Positions 5,784 to 11,312 of a stretch of DNA of 11,312 bases are shown piece after piece. Each line of letters opens with the position of its first letter. Position 1 is the first letter of the stretch. Made by a program: the position numbers and the translations under genes. The DNA lies in assembly GCA_023436765.1 (NCBI GenBank), contig JAEZHX010000033.1, positions 1 to 11,312 on the forward strand, written 5' to 3'. Origin of the DNA: Bacillota bacterium. Its GTDB lineage: Bacteria; Bacillota; Clostridia; Lachnospirales; Lachnospiraceae. A model generated the notes under the pieces. That model saw only the letters and a program-made list of their open reading frames with translations. It had not been told where the DNA came from and ran no database searches.

Positions 5784-6548
5784 ATGAGATTACGTAATAA
5801 GATCAAAACTGCTGCCGCAGTGACACTCATGTCACTGATGCTATTCACCTCAACAGCTCTTGCTGCTGATTATAAGGTAGTGCCGAATGACACGCTTTAC
5901 ACGATCAGCCGCTTGTTCAACACTACAACCAGCAAGCTAATGACAGACAATAATCTGTCCAGCACTATGATTTACCCCGGACAGATCATCAAGGTACCTG
6001 CAGCGGTTCATCCCGTGAAGTCAGGGGATACCCTTTACCTGATTGCTCAGAGATACAGCATCTCATTCTATAACCTAAAAAAAGCGAATAATGAATGGGA
6101 TGACCTGATTTATCCCGGACAGAAGCTATTACTACCGGGAATAAAGTCCACCGAAGCTTCCACCCAGGAAGCGGTTATCCCATACACAAATGCTGAGGTT
6201 GATTTGCTCGCAAGACTGATCTCTGCTGAAGCCAAAGGAGAGCCCTACGATGCTATGGTTGCCGTAGGTGGCGTAGTTGTAAATCGTGTACAGAGCTCTG
6301 AGTGGCCGAATACGATTACTGATGTAATCAATCATGTATCCGGTGGATATTATCAGTTCACACCTGTGAAGAACGGTACCATCAAGAATCCCGCTACTGC
6401 GGATGCTACTCGTGCAGCCTGGGCAGCCCTTAGGGGTGCAGATCCAAGTAATGAAGCCCAGTTCTTCTTCGACACGAGCTCCACGAACCAGTGGCTTTGG
6501 TCTAAACCCATCACTGCCAGAATTGGTAATATGGTATTTGCAAAATAA
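5784..6548 (+). CDS. Secreted LysM-LysM-SleB/CwlJ cell wall hydrolase
   Basis: From ATG 5784 the protein has 254 residues. An in-frame ATG at 5769 lies ahead of the Shine-Dalgarno AAAGGAG (5772-5778) and is rejected. A signal peptide spans residues 1-27 (basic start, hydrophobic core, ALA cleavage site). Two LysM domains follow (about 30-72 and 76-118, each ending in a YPGQ strand). A Hydrolase_2 (SleB/CwlJ) domain occupies about 137-254, with the catalytic-type ISAEAKGE (Glu149), VVVNRV, GGYYQFTPV and the late FFFDT segment. This fold is a lytic transglycosylase acting on spore-cortex muramic lactam or related peptidoglycan. B. subtilis SleB uses a different PG-binding domain, so a vegetative wall role is possible. 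It lies close to a second cortex-type hydrolase gene at 3341-4201. Confidence 0.9.
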   Translation: MRLRNKIKTAAAVTLMSLMLFTSTALAADYKVVPNDTLYTISRLFNTTTSKLMTDNNLSSTMIYPGQIIKVPAAVHPVKSGDTLYLIAQRYSISFYNLKKANNEWDDLIYPGQKLLLPGIKSTEASTQEAVIPYTNAEVDLLARLISAEAKGEPYDAMVAVGGVVVNRVQSSEWPNTITDVINHVSGGYYQFTPVKNGTIKNPATADATRAAWAALRGADPSNEAQFFFDTSSTNQWLWSKPITARIGNMVFAK

Positions 6549-6599
6549 TCTCTGAGATTTCTATGTAAGCGTTCACTTGCCGAAGGATAGAAACGAATA

Positions 6600-6662
6600 A
6601 AAATAGCCCTGGAAACGTCAGGAAGCATCAGCTTCCGGACAGACCCGGGGCCATTTTATTGT
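6600..6662. terminator. Bidirectional terminator with an extended, bulged stem
   Basis: A perfect GGAAGC-ATCA-GCTTCC hairpin (6621-6636) is extended by GTC/GAC and, past an internal loop, by GCCCTGG/CCGGGGC. ATTTTATT follows on the plus strand, and TATTTTTATT follows on the minus strand. It separates the SleB-like gene (+) from the convergent phospholipase C family gene (-). Confidence 0.8.
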
Positions 6663-6724
6663 TCGGCTGTTTTGCTAATATTCAGCTGCAGCCTCTGAAT
6701 TCTGCTGTATATGTATCATCGCCC

Positions 6725-7339
6725 TCAAGCAGGTAGGCTTGGTATCAAATCTACCTTTCCTTCGTGCCTATTCAGGTGAAGTGCCAGCTCAAAAAAGCCA
6801 AGGATGGCATCCACCACTTTATGACATAGGTAATGAATATATTGAATATCAATCTTCACTGCCTTAAGTGCCATGCGATATTCCCTATGAGTCCTCAGTA
6901 TAAAGCGTTCTATTTCCTCCAAACTATAGGAAATCCCATGCTTCTCCCTGTCTCTTCGGGCCAGCTCAAGATGGTTATAGGCTTTCATCCTATACTTCAG
7001 CTCTTTCTCATAGTAGATATGCTCTGTTATCGTTCCCGTAAATTCATGATTGTGTGGATAGGTACAATAATCAGCTAAATAATGGGTTATCACACCCAAA
7101 TGTCTGGCATAGTATCCGTTAATTCCCTTATTCACATCATAGTCTACGGTAACTTTTCTGATTTCCTCAAGCAGAATGCCAAAGGTCTCGTCAATGGTAT
7201 GTTTCTTAGTTAAGAAGGACGGCTTCAGGTCGGGTAGAATGCTTCCAAGGTAGAAGGCCTTCTTATGTTCGCTCAGGTCCTGCATCTTCATATTAGTAAG
7301 GAGCAGCTTCGCCAGTGATAAATGAGATTTCTTTCTCAA
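6725..7339 (-). CDS. Zinc-dependent phospholipase C family protein
   Basis: This 204-residue protein belongs to the S1/P1-nuclease-like zinc phospholipase C fold. The metal-ligand pattern is visible: His6 near the N-terminus (SHLSLAKLL), Asp37 in GSILPDLKP, His47 (KKHTIDE), His80 and His86 with Asp90 in RHLGVITHYLADY, then HNH at about 96-98. There is no signal peptide. The short intracellular clostridial versions differ from secreted alpha-toxin types, so phospholipase activity is not assured. The start is TTG at 7339, chosen because AGGAGG lies five bases upstream and no ATG fits. A near-consensus promoter lies upstream (7452-7480). It diverges from the CNNM-type gene and converges on the SleB-like gene. 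Confidence 0.85.
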   Translation of the reverse strand: MRKKSHLSLAKLLLTNMKMQDLSEHKKAFYLGSILPDLKPSFLTKKHTIDETFGILLEEIRKVTVDYDVNKGINGYYARHLGVITHYLADYCTYPHNHEFTGTITEHIYYEKELKYRMKAYNHLELARRDREKHGISYSLEEIERFILRTHREYRMALKAVKIDIQYIHYLCHKVVDAILGFFELALHLNRHEGKVDLIPSLPA

Positions 7340-7403
7340 TCTTTCCTCCTGATGTTATAGGAGGCAAGTTTAGAGTACGCCTGTTACTTTTCACCTGCCA
7401 AGA

Positions 7404-7430
7404 TAGACAGAGCCGCGTAGGTGCTGTCTA
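7404..7430 (-). other. Leader hairpin of the phospholipase C family gene
   Basis: TAGACAG and CTGTCTA form a 7-bp stem that continues, after one mismatch, for three more pairs around a 5-nt loop. It lies about 15-40 nt into the predicted leader of the minus-strand transcript. No T-run follows on either strand, so it is not a convincing terminator. Confidence 0.5.
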
Positions 7431-7451
7431 AAATTTTATGCTACGAGCAAA

Positions 7452-7480
7452 ATCATACAACATATCAAAAAGATTCTCAA
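7452..7480 (-). promoter_or_regulatory. Promoter of the phospholipase C family gene
   Basis: On the minus strand TTGAGA (7480-7475), 17 bp, then TATGAT (7457-7452). The start is predicted near 7445, giving an unusually long leader of about 105 nt that holds a hairpin. An inverted repeat ATAGTAT-N6-ATACTAT (7480-7499) abuts the -35 and may be a regulator site. Confidence 0.7.
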
Positions 7481-7499
7481 TAGTATTTATTCATACTAT
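7480..7499. promoter_or_regulatory. Inverted repeat ATAGTAT-N6-ATACTAT, candidate operator
   Basis: Perfect 7-bp arms spaced by six bases lie directly upstream of the minus-strand -35. A second shorter dyad, ATAG-CA-CTAT (7502-7511), follows. The 394-bp gap between the divergent genes (7340-7733) otherwise holds the two promoters, the leader hairpin and A+T-rich DNA. I see no other gene in it. Confidence 0.4.
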
Positions 7500-7653
7500 A
7501 TATAGCACTATTTTAAGAATACGGTAATAGGAACACTGCAAACCCCTATAAAACCGGGTATCTCCGTACACTACCCCGAACAGATAGATCATAACCAAAA
7601 TTATAAATAATATGTAAACAATTACGAAATAATTATAAAATAATGCCGGAAAC

Positions 7654-7682
7654 TTGACATGCAACCTGTATTCCTGTAAGAT
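7654..7682 (+). promoter_or_regulatory. Promoter of the CNNM/HlyC gene
   Basis: TTGACA (7654-7659), 17 bp, then TAAGAT (7677-7682). The start is predicted near 7689, followed by AGGAG (7721-7725), eight bases before the TTG start. Confidence 0.75.
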
Positions 7683-7733
7683 TATTGATGTATTTTGACC
7701 TTATGTATGATTGAATCTATAGGAGATGATTAA

Positions 7734-9014
7734 TTGGATCCAAGTGATGCCGCGCAACCGATAATATTGCTTTTACTTTTATTAGCTTCTACCTTTTTCT
7801 CAGGATCAGAAACTGCCTTAACCACCGTGAATAAGCTCCGTATGCGAACCCTTGCGGATGACGATGTACGGGGGGCGAAGACAGTACTTAAGCTGATCTC
7901 CGATCCGGGGAAGATGCTGAGTGCCATATTAATCGGTAATAACATCGTTAATATTTCTGCTTCTGCTATCGCAACTACGATGGCAATTGATTTCTGGGGC
8001 AACGAATGGATCGGACTCGTTACCGGTGTCCTTACTATGCTGATCCTTATCTTCGGAGAAATTACACCGAAATCCATCTCAACGATCTATGCAGAGAAGA
8101 TTTCCTTAAGAGTAGCCGGATTAATCTATATCATAACCAGAATTCTTACTCCCGTTATCTTCATCATCAACAAGCTGTGTCTTGGACTGATGCTGCTGTT
8201 ACGGATTGACCCGAAGGCTAAGACAATCGCTATCACAGAGAACGAGCTCCGTACGATTCTCGATTTCTCCCATGAGGAGGGTGTCATCGAGAGTGAAGAA
8301 CGCCGGATGATTACCAATGTGGTGGATTTCGGAGATTCCTTAGCTAAGGATGTCATGGTACCCCGAATCGATATGGCATTTGCCAGTGCTGACCTAACCT
8401 ATGAGGAGCTTGTACAATCCTTTTCAGAGGATAAATACACCAGAATGCCCGTTTATTCAGAAACCAGGGATAATGTCATCGGTATCGTAAACCTCAAGGA
8501 TGTATTCTTCTATAGCGGAGATAAAGAGGATTTTCATATTTCCGATATTATGCGTGATCCTTACTTCACCTATGAGTTCAAGAAGACCTCAGAGCTTTTG
8601 ATCGAGATGAGGCGCAATTCCATCTCTCTGGCCATCGTGCTGGATGAGTATGGTGCTACTGCCGGACTGATCACCATCGAGGATCTTCTGGAGGAGATCG
8701 TAGGTGAGATCAGAGATGAATACGATGATGATGAGGAAGACAGTATCCAGGCTGTATCCGATCATGAATTTATCGTAGATGGTAATACGAAGCTGGATGA
8801 ACTAAATGAAGTACTCGGCCTTGATCTAGAGTCAGATGATTATGACTCCATCGCTGGCCATATCATATACCATCTGGATCATCTGCCCGAGGAGGGTGAG
8901 ACCGTAACCGATCAGTATGCGGTGTTTACTGTAGCCGCCGTGGAGAAGAACCGAATCGATAAGGTTCATATCCTTATGAAGACTACCGAGGATGATAAGA
9001 AAGAGGATGAATAA
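7734..9014 (+). CDS. CNNM/HlyC-CorC family membrane protein (hemolysin family)
   Basis: This 426-residue protein has a DUF21/CNNM membrane domain (about 5-180) with hydrophobic segments near 8-24, 60-82, 92-110 and 124-155. It carries the family motifs FFSGSETALT (21-30) and GEITPKS (108-114). A CBS pair follows (about 190-320; VMVPRIDM opens the first, VLDEYGATAGLIT lies in the second), then a CorC_HlyC domain (about 335-417) and an acidic tail. CNNM proteins are inner-membrane transporters or regulators linked to magnesium and cobalt efflux. The hemolysin name is historical. The start is TTG at 7734, since AGGAG sits eight bases upstream and the nearby ATG (7727) is out of frame. It is monocistronic, with its own promoter and terminator. 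Confidence 0.92.
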   Translation: MDPSDAAQPIILLLLLLASTFFSGSETALTTVNKLRMRTLADDDVRGAKTVLKLISDPGKMLSAILIGNNIVNISASAIATTMAIDFWGNEWIGLVTGVLTMLILIFGEITPKSISTIYAEKISLRVAGLIYIITRILTPVIFIINKLCLGLMLLLRIDPKAKTIAITENELRTILDFSHEEGVIESEERRMITNVVDFGDSLAKDVMVPRIDMAFASADLTYEELVQSFSEDKYTRMPVYSETRDNVIGIVNLKDVFFYSGDKEDFHISDIMRDPYFTYEFKKTSELLIEMRRNSISLAIVLDEYGATAGLITIEDLLEEIVGEIRDEYDDDEEDSIQAVSDHEFIVDGNTKLDELNEVLGLDLESDDYDSIAGHIIYHLDHLPEEGETVTDQYAVFTVAAVEKNRIDKVHILMKTTEDDKKEDE

Positions 9015-9052
9015 TCACCGCCCTTCAGCATAAAATAATAATGTAGAATAGT

Positions 9053-9085
9053 AAGCCCTACCTCTAGAAAGGTAGGGCCTTTTAT
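9053..9085 (+). terminator. Rho-independent terminator after the CNNM/HlyC gene
   Basis: GCCCTACCT (9055-9063) pairs perfectly with AGGTAGGGC (9070-9078) around the loop CTAGAA, followed by CTTTTAT. Confidence 0.9.
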
Positions 9086-9179
9086 CTCCTGCAACCGGAA
9101 TATTCTCTGTATTCATTCATTCTTAAAAGTGCTTTTCAGTACGAACGAAAAATTTCTTTGTAAAAATGATAAAAATAGA

Positions 9180-9208
9180 TTGACAAATCGTTATTAGTTG
9201 TATACAAT
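9180..9208 (+). promoter_or_regulatory. Promoter of the glutathione peroxidase gene
   Basis: TTGACA (9180-9185), 17 bp, then TACAAT (9203-9208). The start is predicted near 9215, giving a leader of about 80 nt. The -10 is covered by a perfect 10-bp palindrome TTGTATACAA (9198-9207). Confidence 0.75.
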
Positions 9209-9243
9209 CTAATTATATCAATTGTATAAAATTAATTTGTATA
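9198..9243. promoter_or_regulatory. Repeated TTGTATA dyads over the promoter, candidate redox operator
   Basis: TTGTATA occurs at 9198, 9222 and 9237. TATACAAT (9201-9208) and ATTGTATA (9221-9228) form an 8-bp inverted repeat with a 12-bp gap across the start site. This resembles MarR/OhrR-type sites in A+T-rich DNA. Regulation by a peroxide sensor is inferred from the downstream gene. Confidence 0.45.
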
Positions 9244-9257
9244 TAATTCATATTAAG

Positions 9258-9278
9258 CTAGATACTAGAGGTATCTAG
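9258..9278 (+). other. Leader hairpin just upstream of the gpx ribosome binding site
   Basis: CTAGATAC (9258-9265) and GTATCTAG (9271-9278) form a perfect 8-bp stem with a 5-nt loop. It ends two bases before the AAAGGAGG that serves the ATG at 9297. It leaves the ribosome binding site free, so it may protect the mRNA or act as an operator rather than occlude translation. Confidence 0.55.
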
Positions 9279-9296
9279 TAAAAGGAGGAATGAAGA

Positions 9297-9842
9297 ATGA
9301 AAGTTTATGATTTTACGGTGAAGGATCGGAATGGGAAGGAAGTAAGCCTGGCTGACTATAAGGGAAAAGTGTTATTGATCATTAACTCCGCTACTGCCTG
9401 CGGTTTCACACCACAATATGAGGTCTTGAAGAAGTTATATGATGATTATGCCGGACAGGGTTTGGAAATCCTTGATTTCCCCTGTAATCAGTTCCATAAC
9501 GGGGCTCCGGGGACCATTGATGAGATCTACAGCATCTGTGAGACCAAATTCGGTGTGAAGTTCCCCATCTTCTCCAAGCTGGAAGTAAGTGGCGAGAATG
9601 CCCACCCCCTGTACAAGTACCTCACCGGTCAGAAGGGTTTCTCCGGTTTCAATCCTGAGCATCCTCTGGCATCGAAACTGGATCAGCTTATTTCAGAGAA
9701 GATTCCTGATTATAAAAATACCTCCGATATCAAGTGGAACTTCACTAAGTTCTTAATTGACCGGAATGGAAATGTCGTAGAACGGTTTGAACCGACCGTT
9801 GACTTAAGCGTCGTGGAGAGCAGTGTAAAAGAATTATTATAG
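9297..9842 (+). CDS. Glutathione peroxidase family protein (cysteine type)
   Basis: This 181-residue protein has the full GPx fold signatures. The peroxidatic Cys35 lies in NSATACGFTPQY, Gln65 in FPCNQF, and Trp147-Asn148 in IKWNF complete the catalytic tetrad. The active site is ordinary cysteine, not selenocysteine. Cys81 (SICETKFGVKFP) matches the resolving cysteine of thioredoxin-dependent GPx enzymes, so it probably reduces peroxides with thioredoxin rather than glutathione, in the cytoplasm. Length is normal. The start is fixed by AAAGGAGG (9281-9288); an earlier ATG at 9290 is out of frame. It is a single-gene unit with a strong promoter and symmetric control elements, which suggests inducible expression under oxidative stress. 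Confidence 0.93.
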   Translation: MKVYDFTVKDRNGKEVSLADYKGKVLLIINSATACGFTPQYEVLKKLYDDYAGQGLEILDFPCNQFHNGAPGTIDEIYSICETKFGVKFPIFSKLEVSGENAHPLYKYLTGQKGFSGFNPEHPLASKLDQLISEKIPDYKNTSDIKWNFTKFLIDRNGNVVERFEPTVDLSVVESSVKELL

Positions 9843-9885
9843 GAGCTCTGTAGGCTTCTTCTACCAAAGCTAAAGATACTTGCTT

Positions 9886-9915
9886 GACACCAATCGGGAT
9901 TAAGGCAATGGTGTC
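9886..9915. repeat. Inverted repeat GACACCA/TGGTGTC downstream of gpx
   Basis: Seven-base perfect arms with a 16-nt loop that contains a small AATC/GATT dyad. No T-run follows directly. It may be part of the gpx 3' end or a processed stem. Confidence 0.4.
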
Positions 9916-9936
9916 TTAGGCCCGTTTGCATATATC

Positions 9937-9969
9937 ATTAATGAAGGCCTGTTACTGGCATTCATTAAT
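9937..9969. repeat. Hairpin ATTAATGAA/TTCATTAAT
   Basis: Nine-base perfect arms, one mismatch, then GCC/GGC around the 7-nt loop TGTTACT. The stem is long but A+T-rich. It sits immediately before the GC-rich hairpin at 9973-9994. Confidence 0.5.
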
Positions 9970-9972
9970 ATA

Positions 9973-9997
9973 AAGAGCGCCTTCGGGCGCTCTTCTT
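9973..9997. terminator. GC-rich hairpin with TTCG tetraloop, probable bidirectional terminator
   Basis: AAGAGCGCC (9973-9981), the loop TTCG, then GGCGCTCTT (9986-9994). On the minus strand the stem is followed by TATATTAAT, on the plus strand by CTTGATG. It lies between the convergent gpx and surface-protein genes. The U-tract is weak on both sides. Confidence 0.65.
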
Positions 9998-10031
9998 GAT
10001 GTACTTCATACGAATTTAATCCCTAAACTAT

Positions 10032-10048
10032 GCCTAATTGATTTAGGC
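10032..10048 (-). other. Small hairpin GCCTAA/TTAGGC past the surface-protein stop
   Basis: A perfect 6-bp stem with a 5-nt loop, about 30 bases downstream of the minus-strand stop at 10079. CCTAAA at 10022-10027 could pair instead with the TTTAGG arm. No U-tract is present, so termination here is doubtful. Confidence 0.35.
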
Positions 10049-10078
10049 CCAATAAGCATGGGAATAGCTTCAGTATAA

Positions 10079-11312
10079 CTAATATAGCTTACCTTCGTAG
10101 TCGTCACCATATTTCTTATCAGAAAAGTAAATAATGCTATCCCCTGCCCTTAGGTTAAATACATTTCCCTTGCTATCTGTTTTCTGCACATTAGCACCCT
10201 CTGTTACCCACATAGAGCAGTTTCCATTGTTCAGATAATTATTTGCATTGATATAAGACAGGTTTTCTCTGCCGCTTTTATCAATGGTAACGATATTGAA
10301 ATTAACGATAATATATCCTCCAGTCAACCAAAAATCTTCCTTATAGTCTATCCCATGCTTACTTAAGTAGTCTCTTACGTCATATCCTGCTGCTACCGCA
10401 TGGACATTTTGAGGGATCTTATAGGTTCCATACCATTTCTGTGTATATTTTGACAGGCTTAATTCCGACTGACCTGTGGCTGTCCGTACAGCTTCAAAGG
10501 AATCCAACCCAGCTATATCAGCCGCATAATTCCACCCTACAAAGGTCCGGAAAGGATGTAGCATCCTGATCTGGCTGTATGAATACATCGTGCTGGTCTG
10601 ATTTATAAGCTTAGAATAAGGGGTATTGATTATTGCGGAGGTATTCTTAAGTTCTGCTTCCGGTATCCTGGTATAAAGATTACCCGTCGTACTCGACTTA
10701 ATATTTACTTGATCCAGGCCATCTCCCACCTTGATTAGTCGTATATATTTACCATCTATCTCTTCATCATAATATAGGTCCACCCGTCTCCGGTTCCCGC
10801 CTTTTGCGTCGACATAATAAAAGGTTGGTGTTATCTTTATAAAACTGGCGTTACTATACATCTCCCCTGTAGTCTCCAGCATAATTCGGACCGCATAACC
10901 TGTTTTTAATACACCAAGGTTTTTATATTTCGGATGATTGCCATTCACTAAGGGAACTGTATATTTGTTTAGCCGGTCCGTTTCCTGCCCATACTGATTT
11001 CGGGTACCAACCGTATAATAATATGCATTGTCATCATTATAACTTGTTCTCTTGGTACCATCTGTTGAGCCTTCAAAGTATTTGAATAGCATACTGTTCT
11101 TTTTGCGAAATACCGTCTCCCAATTAGGATAATCGGAAATATCATAAAGCGTCAACCCATATATACGCCCGGACACCTGGAAGTTAATCGTCTGTGTGGC
11201 CACATAATTATTTCGGCTTGTATTTCTAATAACTTCTGTCCTGCTCAGCTTATCAGTTCCATTTACCGCAATCGTCCGGAATTCACCGGTATAGATACCC
11301 TCCTGCACCCAC
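10079..11312 (-). CDS. C-terminal part of a large, probably exported protein of unknown function
   Basis: A minus-strand frame is open from the window edge for 411 codons to TAG at 10079-10081. The start lies outside the window, so the GTG at 11308 is not a real start. I do not recognise the family. The sequence is rich in Tyr, Asn, Thr and Gly, is beta-strand-like throughout, and is almost cysteine-free (a single Cys in NGNCSMW). There is no membrane segment and no LPXTG or SLH motif at the C-terminus. It ends in a compact hydrophilic module (FNLRAGDSIIYFSDKKY). This composition is typical of secreted or surface repeat proteins of Lachnospiraceae. Export is inferred, since the N-terminus is not visible. 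The frame shows no break. Confidence 0.7.
   Translation of the reverse strand, partial: WVQEGIYTGEFRTIAVNGTDKLSRTEVIRNTSRNNYVATQTINFQVSGRIYGLTLYDISDYPNWETVFRKKNSMLFKYFEGSTDGTKRTSYNDDNAYYYTVGTRNQYGQETDRLNKYTVPLVNGNHPKYKNLGVLKTGYAVRIMLETTGEMYSNASFIKITPTFYYVDAKGGNRRRVDLYYDEEIDGKYIRLIKVGDGLDQVNIKSSTTGNLYTRIPEAELKNTSAIINTPYSKLINQTSTMYSYSQIRMLHPFRTFVGWNYAADIAGLDSFEAVRTATGQSELSLSKYTQKWYGTYKIPQNVHAVAAGYDVRDYLSKHGIDYKEDFWLTGGYIIVNFNIVTIDKSGRENLSYINANNYLNNGNCSMWVTEGANVQKTDSKGNVFNLRAGDSIIYFSDKKYGDDYEGKLY

Noticed and set aside
1..11312. CRISPR array, tRNA or rRNA genes, insertion sequences
   Set aside because: No regularly spaced repeats, cloverleaf-like segments, rRNA motifs or transposase frames were found on either strand.

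Overview
The window looks like a piece of a low-GC, spore-forming Clostridia chromosome, most likely Lachnospiraceae. The grounds are the A+T-rich intergenic DNA, strong AGGAGG-type ribosome binding sites, two spore-cortex-type hydrolases (LysM-GH18 and LysM-SleB/CwlJ), an atypical-start hemolysin/CNNM gene and a small zinc-dependent phospholipase C family gene. The taxonomic call is inference from gene content; no rRNA or other marker is present.

Positions 1 to about 3345 are the end of an integrated mobile element (prophage or ICE; no structural or conjugation genes are in view). It carries an immunity region: a minus-strand Cro-like regulator and the start of a further minus-strand gene at the window edge. 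Facing these is a plus-strand operon of an XRE repressor, an ImmA/IrrE-type metalloprotease with a C-terminal zinc ribbon, and a large serine integrase. The two divergent promoters each have a CCGTTRACGG operator at exactly the same place in their 17-bp spacer. A third promoter (TTGACA-17-TAAAAT) lies at the far end of the Cro-like gene. It points rightwards, antisense to that gene, and carries a LexA/SOS-type GAAC-N4-GTTC box at its expected start point.

The element ends inside a host gene. The minus-strand LysM-LysM-GH18 gene (YaaH/SleL-like, spore-cortex type) stops one codon past the conserved YEWGYT stretch, at the junction with the element. It therefore lacks roughly the last quarter of its catalytic domain. 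The missing part is predicted to lie beyond the other end of the element, left of position 1. A sigma-K-like promoter can be proposed upstream of the interrupted gene. The arrangement resembles the intervening elements of sporulation genes in Bacillus (skin in sigK, SP-beta in spsM), but in a cortex-lytic enzyme gene; whether excision is developmentally programmed is a hypothesis.

From 4286 onward the window is ordinary chromosome made of short transcription units separated by good terminators. They are a flavin reductase family protein (+), a YbaK/EbsC tRNA-editing family protein (-), a secreted LysM-SleB hydrolase (+), a zinc-dependent phospholipase C family protein (-, TTG start), a CNNM/HlyC membrane protein (+, TTG start), and a glutathione peroxidase (+) with a symmetric control region. 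Last comes the C-terminal part of a large, probably exported protein (-) that runs off the right edge and that I do not recognise.
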